In this document: positions 15,740-24,468 of the stretch, piece by piece | Layout: every line of letters begins with the position of its first letter | How positions within the stretch are numbered: position 1 is the first letter of the stretch | Assembly: GCA_017746715.1 (NCBI GenBank) | Contig: JAGHZQ010000080.1 | Location: 1-64,000, forward strand | DNA: 64,000 nucleotides | Source: Cyanobacteria bacterium SBLK | GTDB taxonomy: Bacteria > Cyanobacteriota > Cyanobacteriia > Cyanobacteriales > Spirulinaceae | Direction: 5' to 3' | Position numbers and translations under genes: made by a program | The notes under the pieces: generated by a model | Databases searched by the model: none | Seen by the model: the letters and a program-made list of their open reading frames with translations, nothing else | What the model was told of the DNA's origin: nothing

Positions 15740-18700
15740 CTAGACCGAACTATCGCGTAAAGATTCCTCTTGTTTGCGAACGGCGGCTAAAAGTTCGGCA
15801 TTTTGAAGAATGACACCGACCTGATTATTAAAAACGAGCATATATTGCCGATCGCTTTGGTCGAAACTGGTTTGAAAATAAGGAGGAACTTCGCTATTGG
15901 GATGGTCGTAATGACTGTAATTAATATAGCGTTCGATCTTGATTTTATTGACCAATTGCGTTACGCCAATTAATTCGCCATCGGGATTCCAAATCGGCAT
16001 ACACAGTAAACTACAAGTACGATAACCCGTTTTGCGATCCGTTTCTCGGGCGGTTTCCGAATCGGGAAAATCGTAAAGATCGAAGGGAATATTGAGAGAA
16101 GTTGCCATTTCTGCAACTTTCCCCGCAAATCCCTGTCCCACCCGAATGCGAATTTCTTTTAATTCTCCATCTCCAAAAGGAATCTTGGTCCACAATTCTT
16201 CATTATCGCGATCGAGCAACCATAAAGTACTGCGATCGGCGTTCATTAGCTCTTTAGCTGCATCCATCACTCGTTGCAGGATAGCATCGAGTTCCAAACT
16301 GCTTTGTGTTACCGATCGCGTTGCTGCCATTAAGGCGGCTGCTACTCTTTGACCTCGTGCCGTTTTATGATAAGAACGGAAACTATCTAAAATCATGCGA
16401 ATTAATGGGGCATTTTCCGTAAAGCGAATTTCATCCTCTTTACTAAACCCTTGGGTATCAATGCGATCGGCGAGAGAAGCGGTGCGATCGTAGAAGCGTT
16501 TTAACTTATTAATACATTGAACGACAGCAACAAGATGACCGTTTTCATTAGTTAAAGGAAAGGCCACCATTGTATAGGTGCGATAATTATTTTTTTGGTC
16601 TTGTTCTTTCGCTGTTACCGATCGCGGATCGTCGTAAAAATCGTAAGGAATATTAATCGGTCGCTTATTTCTGGCCACTTCTCCCACGATACCTTTATTG
16701 ATGGGAATGCGAATTTCTAAGGGTTGTTCGTCTTCTGTTTCAGCAATAATCGACCAGAGTTCGTTTTTATCTTCATCGAGGAGAAAAATGGTCGTGCGAT
16801 CGGCACATAAAGATTTACCTGTTTTAGTGGTAATCGATCGCAATGTTGTATCTAAGATATCGTCAAATCCCTGACCGTCCATGACTTTATTTAACATGTC
16901 AAGGGTTTGACTGACGACACTTTGCGGACTATTTTCTGCTTGCAGTTTCATCGCCTCAAATTGTTTCGCATGTTGCAGTGCTACCCCCACTTGAGAATTG
17001 AAAATTTTCATGTATTTCTGAGAGTTCACATCGAAACTATCGCGAAAGCATTCCGGGGCTTCGGGCCAGTCATCCGGGTCGTATTCGGGATAGTCTCCTT
17101 GCCTTCTTTTATTAATAAGCTGCGTCACCCCCATGAGTTCTCCTTCCGGACTCCAAACTGGCATACAAAGCAAGCTACACGTCCGATATCCCGTATTTTG
17201 ATCTGTTCTTTTTGCCGTTTCCGATCCCGTACTTTCATAAAGGTCAAAAGGAATATTTAAGGCTTGTCCCGTGGCGGCAACTTGTCCGGCAAATCCTTGA
17301 CCGACATTAACGCGAATTTCTCGCACGGTTCCGTCTTCAAAAGGGATTTCCGTCCAGAGTTCGTCGTTCTCTTCATCTAATAGCCAGAGGGTACTGCGAT
17401 CGGCATTCATTAATCGTTTTGCTGCCTCCATTACTCGCCCGATAATTTCCTTAGAATCGAGAGTCCCTTGGGCAATTGTTCGAGTTGCTTCCGTTAGGGC
17501 TTCAGACGTCTGCAAGCGCTGGGTTAATTTGTAACAAGATTGACAGCGTTCGAGGATGCGCTTAATGGATGGGGAATAACTTTCTAATTGTCGCTTATCT
17601 TTTTCTGTAAAGCCTGCCGAATCAATGCGATCGACGAGGGGAGTATCGGGATTGATAATCTTTTTGAGCTTATTGACGACTTGTAAAAAGGCAACGATAT
17701 CATCGCGATCGTTGACGATGGGTAAGGTTAATTCATTGCGATAGGCGGTATTTTGATCTTGAACTTCTGCAACGATGGTATCCCAATCTTCCGACTCGGA
17801 AAAATCCATTGAAACATTCACCGCTTTTTTATAAATTGTCACCCGTCCGGCGGTTTGATTATTGGCAAAAATTTGGATTTTTGTGGAGTTACTAACGCTA
17901 GTTCTGGCTAAGATCGACCAGAGTTCGTTTTTATCTTTATCAATGAAGAAAATATTGACGCGATCGGCTTCGAGTAATTCCCCTAATTTCAAGGTTAACG
18001 AACCCAGAATAGACGAGAGTACATCATCAAAATCTCGCCCTTCCATCGAGCCAAGCATGGAGAGTAGTTTTTGTTCTTGTTCGGCAACCAATTGCTGGAA
18101 ACTGGGTTGAATGGAGTTGAGGGCTTTTTTCAGCCAATTTTCGTCGAAAATTCTAGCATAAATTTGATTGTAGGGGATTAAACATTCTCCGTGTTTGACG
18201 ACTAATCCAGAAAGGCGCAATTCCATCTCTTCATACTCATTTTCGGGAACGATTTCTTTATTTTCTAAAACTTGCTGATAGAGGCTTAAACGAGTTGCCG
18301 TGCGTTTTCCTGGGAGGAGCATGCGATCGCGAATGGTCTTTAAATGAGGAGGTTCGTCCTGGGCTTCCCAGTTGGAAATCAACTTTTCATCGACAATCGT
18401 TTCCACCCATTGCGCTTCCCGTCCCGATCGCGGCGAACTATGCTCGCTTAAAAGATAATTGCAAAGTTTTTGTGTAAGAAAGGGCTGCCCTCCCGTCCAA
18501 GATAAAACCGCTTCCATCGCGGCTTCCGGATTGCCTGCCTTTTCTGTCAAACCCACGGCTAACGGTTGAACCTCGTAGCGTTGAAAGCCGTGGAGTTCGA
18601 TGGCCCGACCGACATTAAAAGGAGTGCGATTTTTATCTTGAATGAGATCGTAAGGAGTCGCTACCCCAAATAGTGCAAAAGTGAGACGTTCGTATTCCAA

Positions 18701-19198
18701 ACAAGTCCGCAGAAAGGCAAAAAAATCATCGGTGCGAAAATTGAGGCTGAGAATGCTGTCAATTTCATCGATAAAAATAATAATGCGATCGCGCACCACT
18801 TCGAGCAAAACTTGTTCGATCAGTTCGTTGAGGCGTTGAATGGGGGGGAGAAACTCGCGATCGCGCAACCAAGACCGCAGGTTAATGGGGAGGCGAAAGC
18901 TGGTGACAAGGCGGCGCATCACCCCCGCATACCACTGATCCGGGGTAATATCTTGGGAGCCGATTTTAGTTAAATCTACCGCAGCACAGGCGATCCCTTC
19001 TTCCTTCAGTTTGTGCATGGTACGAACCCGCAAGCTGGTCTTTCCCATTTGGCGGGAGTTGAGGACGTAGCAAAACTCTCCCGCTTGCAAGCCTTCGTAG
19101 AGTTCGCGATCGGCTTGACGCACCACGTAACTCGGTGCATCTAGGTGTAGATGTCCGCCGACGGTATAGCGATAGGTTGCGTTCTGGGTTTCAATCAT
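15740..19198 (-). CDS. AAA-like ATPase with four GAF domains
   Basis: This is a 1152-residue cytoplasmic signalling ATPase. The N-terminal AAA_35-type module (about residues 1-370) has a P-loop in NSRQMGKTS (Lys53) and Walker B IIIFIDEIDS. Four GAF domains follow, recognisable by repeated NxLWS, RxxxGQGFAG or similar, NIPFDLY, GYRTCSLLCMP and GVTQLxNK. The domains alternate as two pair types: GAF1 resembles GAF3 and GAF2 strongly resembles GAF4, evidence of an internal duplication of a GAF pair. No kinase, cyclase or DNA-binding output is seen, so output must act through a partner or the ATPase itself. Ligands are unknown. Confidence 0.85.
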   Translation of the reverse strand: MIETQNATYRYTVGGHLHLDAPSYVVRQADRELYEGLQAGEFCYVLNSRQMGKTSLRVRTMHKLKEEGIACAAVDLTKIGSQDITPDQWYAGVMRRLVTSFRLPINLRSWLRDREFLPPIQRLNELIEQVLLEVVRDRIIIFIDEIDSILSLNFRTDDFFAFLRTCLEYERLTFALFGVATPYDLIQDKNRTPFNVGRAIELHGFQRYEVQPLAVGLTEKAGNPEAAMEAVLSWTGGQPFLTQKLCNYLLSEHSSPRSGREAQWVETIVDEKLISNWEAQDEPPHLKTIRDRMLLPGKRTATRLSLYQQVLENKEIVPENEYEEMELRLSGLVVKHGECLIPYNQIYARIFDENWLKKALNSIQPSFQQLVAEQEQKLLSMLGSMEGRDFDDVLSSILGSLTLKLGELLEADRVNIFFIDKDKNELWSILARTSVSNSTKIQIFANNQTAGRVTIYKKAVNVSMDFSESEDWDTIVAEVQDQNTAYRNELTLPIVNDRDDIVAFLQVVNKLKKIINPDTPLVDRIDSAGFTEKDKRQLESYSPSIKRILERCQSCYKLTQRLQTSEALTEATRTIAQGTLDSKEIIGRVMEAAKRLMNADRSTLWLLDEENDELWTEIPFEDGTVREIRVNVGQGFAGQVAATGQALNIPFDLYESTGSETAKRTDQNTGYRTCSLLCMPVWSPEGELMGVTQLINKRRQGDYPEYDPDDWPEAPECFRDSFDVNSQKYMKIFNSQVGVALQHAKQFEAMKLQAENSPQSVVSQTLDMLNKVMDGQGFDDILDTTLRSITTKTGKSLCADRTTIFLLDEDKNELWSIIAETEDEQPLEIRIPINKGIVGEVARNKRPINIPYDFYDDPRSVTAKEQDQKNNYRTYTMVAFPLTNENGHLVAVVQCINKLKRFYDRTASLADRIDTQGFSKEDEIRFTENAPLIRMILDSFRSYHKTARGQRVAAALMAATRSVTQSSLELDAILQRVMDAAKELMNADRSTLWLLDRDNEELWTKIPFGDGELKEIRIRVGQGFAGKVAEMATSLNIPFDLYDFPDSETARETDRKTGYRTCSLLCMPIWNPDGELIGVTQLVNKIKIERYINYSHYDHPNSEVPPYFQTSFDQSDRQYMLVFNNQVGVILQNAELLAAVRKQEESLRDSSV

Positions 19199-19238
19199 GC
19201 TGTTTTGGGAAAGGGAAGTCGATACACCTCATTCCCTA

Positions 19239-20306
19239 TTATGGCGGAAACCTCTCCCCTGTCATGCGATCGCTTTTTAACGCCTTCACCATTTCTAGAA
19301 AGGTTTCGAGGTCGCCGATGGTAATTGCCCGCCGCAGCAAGTCGGAGAGAAGGGTATCATCTTGAATGGGTGCGATCGCGTTAACGAGTTCTTCGGGTAC
19401 GCTTTCAAAACGCACTTTTAAAATATCGAGAATTGCTTCCCGACTTTTTTGCAGTATTCCTTCTTGGCGGCCTCGTTCGAGTCCTTGTTCGAGTCCTTGT
19501 TCGAGTCCTTGCTGGCGGCCTTCCTCGATCGCTAAACGTTCGACACTGGTAATATATGGCATTTGGTTTTCCTCTTCATAACGTTGAATTTCTGCGGTGA
19601 ATTCTTTTGCCATCGATGCGGGTAGGGTCATCATCCAGTCAATCAACCGGAATAACTCTAGGATATCTTGTCTTTGATAGCCTCGTTGATAGAGGGTTTT
19701 TGCAATTCTGAGTTTTTCTCGATAGCGATTATTGGGATTCTTATGCGTTTTTTGGGTTTCTCGATGTGCTGCGACGATAACGGCGAAAGGGTTGTTACTT
19801 TCGGCGAGAGTTTTGGCGCTATAGTCGAGAAGTTTAACGGTTGCAAATTTTAAGATAACTTCGGTGTTGAAAATCTTATTGCGATATTCCGTGGGTTGCC
19901 ACGATCGCCGTTCGTCAGCTAATACAGCTAAACTGGCAACGGGTCGGCGATAGCGATCGTAGATGCGACAATTGTAAATGTACATCCGTTCGGCAAATTC
20001 GCTTTCGGCTTGGCTTTGCACTTCGATATGAATGAGAATCCACGTTTCTTGTCCGTTTTGCAGCCAAACTTTAACGAGTTTATCGGTGGTTTTGCGTCCG
20101 ATTTCTCCTTCTCTAAATCCCCCCTTCTTTTCCCCCCTTAGTAAGGGGGGAAAAGAAGGGGGGATATCGAGGAATTCATAACCGCGATCCCATGCAACTG
20201 CATCGTGAATATTGGCAAAGAAAAACGCCATAAAAGGTTGAAAATAGAGGGTTATGGCATCTTTCCACGGGGAGTCGTATTCGGCTTGGGGTTCGTTTTC
20301 GGTCAT
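19239..20306 (-). CDS. Rpn family recombination-promoting nuclease / PD-(D/E)XK transposase-like protein
   Basis: This 355-residue protein opens with SPWKDAITLYFQPFMAFFF. The nuclease core follows in DKLVKVWLQNGQETWILIHIEVQSQ, where the Glu and Gln are the active-site E-x-Q variant of PD-(D/E)XK, then RMYIYNCRIYDRYRRPVAS. The C-terminal part has LEQG repeats (residues about 270-285, from a 12-base tandem repeat) and a DUF4351-like tail. Related Rpn proteins stimulate RecA-independent recombination. A palindrome inserted in frame adds about 20 residues (PPSFPPLLRGEKKGG) inside the nuclease core; activity may be affected. Confidence 0.82.
   Translation of the reverse strand: MTENEPQAEYDSPWKDAITLYFQPFMAFFFANIHDAVAWDRGYEFLDIPPSFPPLLRGEKKGGFREGEIGRKTTDKLVKVWLQNGQETWILIHIEVQSQAESEFAERMYIYNCRIYDRYRRPVASLAVLADERRSWQPTEYRNKIFNTEVILKFATVKLLDYSAKTLAESNNPFAVIVAAHRETQKTHKNPNNRYREKLRIAKTLYQRGYQRQDILELFRLIDWMMTLPASMAKEFTAEIQRYEEENQMPYITSVERLAIEEGRQQGLEQGLEQGLERGRQEGILQKSREAILDILKVRFESVPEELVNAIAPIQDDTLLSDLLRRAITIGDLETFLEMVKALKSDRMTGERFPP
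19476..19511. repeat. Three tandem 12-bp units in the Rpn gene
   Basis: TTCGAGTCCTTG occurs three times in a row and encodes the (LEQG)n run. Twelve is a multiple of three, so copy number can change without loss of frame. Confidence 0.85.
20119..20163. repeat. Perfect 45-base palindromic repeat inside the Rpn nuclease gene
   Basis: Two 22-base arms, each C6-TTCTTTT-C6-TTA or its complement, surround a single central G. The arms match perfectly and the whole is translated in frame. Perfect arms suggest a recent insertion. Confidence 0.92.
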
Positions 20307-20428
20307 GCGATCGTGTTTCTCTCAGTCGAGTTGTCTCTAGTTCAAGGCGATCGATTCTAGATTAGAAGTATGTTGAATATTTTGTCAGTCTTTTTGTTTA
20401 CTGTCAAGGTATCTGAATCTTGGCTATA

Positions 20429-21604
20429 TCAAGCAGACGATCGCATTGTTGACTCAGTTAATAGGCAATCTACAATATTTATAAGTTCTTCTGAGTTGAC
20501 TATAGAATTATCTTGTAGATTGTTCTGGCTTAATCCTATTTCTAGGGATTCCAAGAATTCTCTAATTGTTAAATAATTTTTATTACTTTTCTGTGTCAAA
20601 AAATTATATTTTAATTGTTCTTTAACTTGTACGATCAAATTCCTAAGTTCTTGTATAAGATTATTCGATTTTATAATTTGATTGTCATAAAGAGCTATTT
20701 TAAAAGGATTTTGAGAATCTTTAAGAAATTCAGTTTTTGTTTGATACTTCATTAGGATTTCTAAACCACCTATTAATCCATAGATATTTGAACGAAATTG
20801 TTGCTTGTAGTTTGGACAAAATTCTATTTCTGGTAAACAATGCCAAATACCTTCTGGTAATTCATGAAGAGCTAAAGTTTCCCAATTCTCTATTTTCCCA
20901 TCTAATAATTCTAAAATATGTTGAGAACTAATTTGATAGCCTCTTTCAAGAAATCGTTTTCCTTCAAAAGTTGGGATAAAGCAAAAATAATCTGAGATAT
21001 CTATAATTTTGAGAACTGCTTCTATAACTAAAAAAAGATTAATTTCTGGATGACACGGATCGGAGACAGAAAAAGCTATAGGAAGATAGCGTCGTGGATG
21101 ATCGATATAAATATTATTAGGTAAGATCGAAACTATCTCATTTTTCCCAAGAGAGAGAGAAACAATTTTTAGATGTTCAAGTAGTTCTTGATGTTTTATA
21201 TCTTTCTTCGATTGAATATGTTGAGAAATAGCATTTGATAAATATTTTGGTTTTTCTAGAATCCAAACCTCTAAATAATCGGAAAGTTTAGAATAAGATT
21301 CAATTTCTTGTAAATTCAATCTTCTTGCTTCAAAGTAATCAGGAGAATTATCAAACAATTTTTCAAATGAAATATGAATTTTGCTGAGGTATTTTGTTGC
21401 ATTTTTAAAGTTGTGGATTGCCAAACGGCCTATATCTTCCTTATCTAGACTATATTGATTAATCTGACGAAAGAAATTTTGAAAACTGCTAACCCATTTA
21501 CCTAAATCATTTTCTTTTAAAATATCTTTGAGTATTTGAGAAAGATTTATTCCTAAATCTTCTATATTTTCAATGGCACGAACAGGAATAAACTTGATAA
21601 GCAA
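20429..21604 (-). CDS. Unknown protein, partner of the STAND NTPase
   Basis: This 391-residue AT-rich gene starts with TTG two bases after the stop of the upstream NTPase gene, so translation is probably coupled. The sequence is mostly helical (N-terminal 130 residues). A middle region with IYIDHPRRYLPIAFSVSDPCHPEINLFLVIEAVLKI looks like a small alpha/beta or sensory domain. A further helical C-terminus follows. No catalytic motif or membrane segment is recognised. The frame is open for about 30 codons upstream of the TTG, so it could also be the displaced C-terminus of the NTPase after a frameshift. Function unknown. Confidence 0.6.
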   Translation of the reverse strand: MLIKFIPVRAIENIEDLGINLSQILKDILKENDLGKWVSSFQNFFRQINQYSLDKEDIGRLAIHNFKNATKYLSKIHISFEKLFDNSPDYFEARRLNLQEIESYSKLSDYLEVWILEKPKYLSNAISQHIQSKKDIKHQELLEHLKIVSLSLGKNEIVSILPNNIYIDHPRRYLPIAFSVSDPCHPEINLFLVIEAVLKIIDISDYFCFIPTFEGKRFLERGYQISSQHILELLDGKIENWETLALHELPEGIWHCLPEIEFCPNYKQQFRSNIYGLIGGLEILMKYQTKTEFLKDSQNPFKIALYDNQIIKSNNLIQELRNLIVQVKEQLKYNFLTQKSNKNYLTIREFLESLEIGLSQNNLQDNSIVNSEELINIVDCLLTESTMRSSA

Positions 21605-21605
21605 A

Positions 21606-24158
21606 TTATGGCAATAACAAAATTCCTTGAGACTGATAGCGATCGCAAAAAGGAATCGCCGAGCGTAAATAATTGAGACGAGATGTAGTTTGAACGATTA
21701 GAGGGTCATCCCCATCGGGAAAAAACTCAATAGATATTATATTTTCTACCACATCTATTTTGATGCAATCGATATGCAGCATTAAATAAGAAATAATATT
21801 TTCTTGGTTTTCAGAAAACCAAGCTCGATATGTAGTTTCATCATACCGATAAAGTCCTTGGGTAAAACTGCAAAACGAATCGATTTTTAACTGAAAAATA
21901 TTTCCAGTTAAAATAGATAGAATATAAGATTGATTCCAAGTAGAAATCTCAATTTCACAAAGTGCATACCAATCTAAAAGTTGACCTAAACAACTAATAT
22001 TATTTATAAACTGATTAGATTGTAAAATAGAGTTAATCTGAATCAAAAATTCACGACATAAATCCAAACCTCTGGGTACTTGAACTGCTTTAGATTTGAT
22101 TTGACTTAACTTTTTAAAATTTTCAAATTGTTCGCTCAATTCTTCAATGAGGCTTGATTGAACTACAGGTAATAAGCCACTACTTAAAAATAAAGATCCA
22201 GAAGTTCCAATTGATTCATAAGCCTCATCAAATAAACTATGATTAACTTGAAAAAATTTATATTCACCAGCTTCAAATATACCAGTTAAAAAGGCTAAAA
22301 TTATCTCAATATCGCAACGGCTTGATTTCTCAATTAATCCGGATATAAAAACTGCATTATCAAGTCCTTCTCTGCAAAGAGCTTTCGATACAAAACTAGA
22401 AATATTAGCTGAAGGAATGGCTTCTAATATTGCTAGAGCGGTATTAGCTGGATTAGGAAAGACTTCATGTAATATCTGTGCTAAGAGATTAGAACGAACC
22501 CAATGTAATCCTGTCAGCATCCCATTTTCTAATTGCAAGTATTCACCTAGGAGGGATTTCAATATCTGTTGAGGATCGCTTTTGAAAGATATGGTTTGAA
22601 ATAGTTTTTCAATAAAAACAGGTGTACCCAATGCGTGAGCTAAAGCAGTACGTCGTAGAATTTCAATTTTAGTTGGATCTTCTTGCTGTAGATCGATTTG
22701 TCTAACCTGATCTTTTAACCTCTCTTTCAGCATTTGTCCTTGAGTTAATAGAGAGATATATTCCATCAAAAGATGAGACCTATCTATTTTTTCATATGCC
22801 CATTCTGGTGAAATAGCAGATGGATGTAATTTTCCTTGACTTTTGAGTAGTTTGAAAATATCTCGTGCTTCTTTTAGATCGAGTCTGGGTTCTAAGATTT
22901 CATAGTTAGTTAAACTTTCTTGTGAAAAGCGTTGCCAGTCTTCATCTCTGACTGTAACCAAAACACGGATACCTAACGCAGCACATTGTTGAGTTACTAA
23001 TGCCCAAAAATGAGTTTGCCATCTAACATCATCAATGAGTAGTAAAATTGGTAATCCCAAGCTGGCTCGGAATTGAAGATAGTTACAGATTGACTCAACT
23101 TGCTCTCGTGTTTCTGCAACTCTTAAAATAAAAATATTATCTGGCGATCGCTTTTCATAAGCATATCGATATAATAGAGTTGATTTACCTTGTCCGCTAG
23201 AAGAACGTAAAATACAAACTTTGGACACATTTAACGCTACATCAATTTTTTCTAACCAAACTGGTCTTGTTATATCCAATCCAGATACAATATGACCGCT
23301 TCTCGTTCCTTTCCCATCGAAGAAATCTTTAGGACTTTTATCTTTTTTCCATAAAATTCTATCGATTAAACTTCGTCCATAAGCCTGAAATTCTGTCTCT
23401 CTTGCTAACGCCTCTCCTACAAAAATTCGAACATTCTCTAACTCTGCTCGATCGATTGTTTTTCGCTCCTTAGCCCATTTTAGAAATTTAGCAACAAATA
23501 CAGAGATATAAGTTTCAACGATTTCACCACCTAATCCAAATCTTTCTGCAATAACAATTCGAAGTTCTTGTAAAATAATTTTTTCTGGAATTGAAGTTAT
23601 TGTGAGTTTAGAGAGTAAAGAACTAGATTCTTTCATCGAGTAACCAACTTGAGCGCATAATGTGTGAAAGTTCTTTTCAATTTTTACTCGCTCTTCCTCT
23701 GATAAAGACCCCCGTTGGGACAATTTTTGAATATCACCAGTTAATGGAAAACCTACGGCTAAAACAAAACCACAATTAGAATCATTACGATGAACAGAGA
23801 GAAAACCTTCTAAAGGCCCTTTGAGTTGACTCCATTTCCAACGCTTATCTGCTGATTTAACTTGAATATATTCATTTTGGTGATATAAACCTATCAAGTC
23901 TATATCTTCAAGTCCTTCTAAACGCAAAACAGACCTTGCATGTTTCTCATTATAAAGCTCAAATGCACGAAATACAGAATAGAGAATTTGATAACGTATC
24001 CCACGAATATTTACTGCACCATGCCATCGTGTTTTAAAAATTGCGTCCAAATCTTGAGTAATTTCATCAGTTTTAGGGATTGAATTACTTTGTGTAACCG
24101 TTCTTTTGTTTTTGCTTCTCTGCTTACTTTTTCTGGCTGACTTGCCCCGTTTCGACAT
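21606..24158 (-). CDS. STAND NTPase with N-terminal PD-(D/E)XK nuclease-like domain, candidate anti-phage protein
   Basis: This is an 850-residue protein. The basic N-terminal tail (about 25 residues) precedes a domain with GIRYQILYSVFRAFEL, then Glu81...EDIDLIG and YIQVKS (Lys101), the layout of the DUF4297/Cap4-type nuclease domains that sit on Avs-like defence proteins. The NTPase has a P-loop SSSGQGKST (319-327), Walker B ILLLIDD (371-377) and VLVTVRDEDW, typical of STAND/NACHT proteins. The C-terminal 400 residues are helical and could be the sensor. Only two HIP1 sites lie in the 3.7-kb pair and the DNA is visibly more AT-rich than its neighbours, which suggests transfer. Family placement is by motif only. 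Confidence 0.72.
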   Translation of the reverse strand: MSKRGKSARKSKQRSKNKRTVTQSNSIPKTDEITQDLDAIFKTRWHGAVNIRGIRYQILYSVFRAFELYNEKHARSVLRLEGLEDIDLIGLYHQNEYIQVKSADKRWKWSQLKGPLEGFLSVHRNDSNCGFVLAVGFPLTGDIQKLSQRGSLSEEERVKIEKNFHTLCAQVGYSMKESSSLLSKLTITSIPEKIILQELRIVIAERFGLGGEIVETYISVFVAKFLKWAKERKTIDRAELENVRIFVGEALARETEFQAYGRSLIDRILWKKDKSPKDFFDGKGTRSGHIVSGLDITRPVWLEKIDVALNVSKVCILRSSSGQGKSTLLYRYAYEKRSPDNIFILRVAETREQVESICNYLQFRASLGLPILLLIDDVRWQTHFWALVTQQCAALGIRVLVTVRDEDWQRFSQESLTNYEILEPRLDLKEARDIFKLLKSQGKLHPSAISPEWAYEKIDRSHLLMEYISLLTQGQMLKERLKDQVRQIDLQQEDPTKIEILRRTALAHALGTPVFIEKLFQTISFKSDPQQILKSLLGEYLQLENGMLTGLHWVRSNLLAQILHEVFPNPANTALAILEAIPSANISSFVSKALCREGLDNAVFISGLIEKSSRCDIEIILAFLTGIFEAGEYKFFQVNHSLFDEAYESIGTSGSLFLSSGLLPVVQSSLIEELSEQFENFKKLSQIKSKAVQVPRGLDLCREFLIQINSILQSNQFINNISCLGQLLDWYALCEIEISTWNQSYILSILTGNIFQLKIDSFCSFTQGLYRYDETTYRAWFSENQENIISYLMLHIDCIKIDVVENIISIEFFPDGDDPLIVQTTSRLNYLRSAIPFCDRYQSQGILLLP

Positions 24159-24321
24159 ATAACTATTAAATCCTTAAGAAAATAGTGCGCTTTCCTGTAA
24201 TGTAGTACAAAAAAATCTGTTTGTCAACGGATCGGATATAACTTTTTAATACCTTGCATTTTATCCATTAAATGAGATCGCCTTCCCACGATCAAATAGA
24301 AAAATAAACCCAGCCGCAACA

Positions 24322-24447
24322 ATGCCTGAAATTACGCTAACCCTTCCCGATCGCCTTATCGATCGCGCCAAACGTCTCGGCGAACAAACTCAACGAGATA
24401 TGGGGACAATTTTGGCCGGTACAACTGAAATGGTTTTACCCACCTGA
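24322..24447 (+). pseudogene. Truncated 41-codon gene fragment
   Basis: MPEITLTLPDRLIDRAKRLG opens a frame that stops after 41 codons. The start resembles the N-terminus of longer cyanobacterial proteins of unknown function that begin with a ribbon- or helix-type LTLPD segment, so this looks like a decayed remnant. A short antitoxin-like peptide is an alternative. It marks the border of the AT-rich module, with the M23 gene ending 22 bases away on the other strand. Confidence 0.45.
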
Positions 24448-24468
24448 GAAAATGTCAGCGATCGCCCA

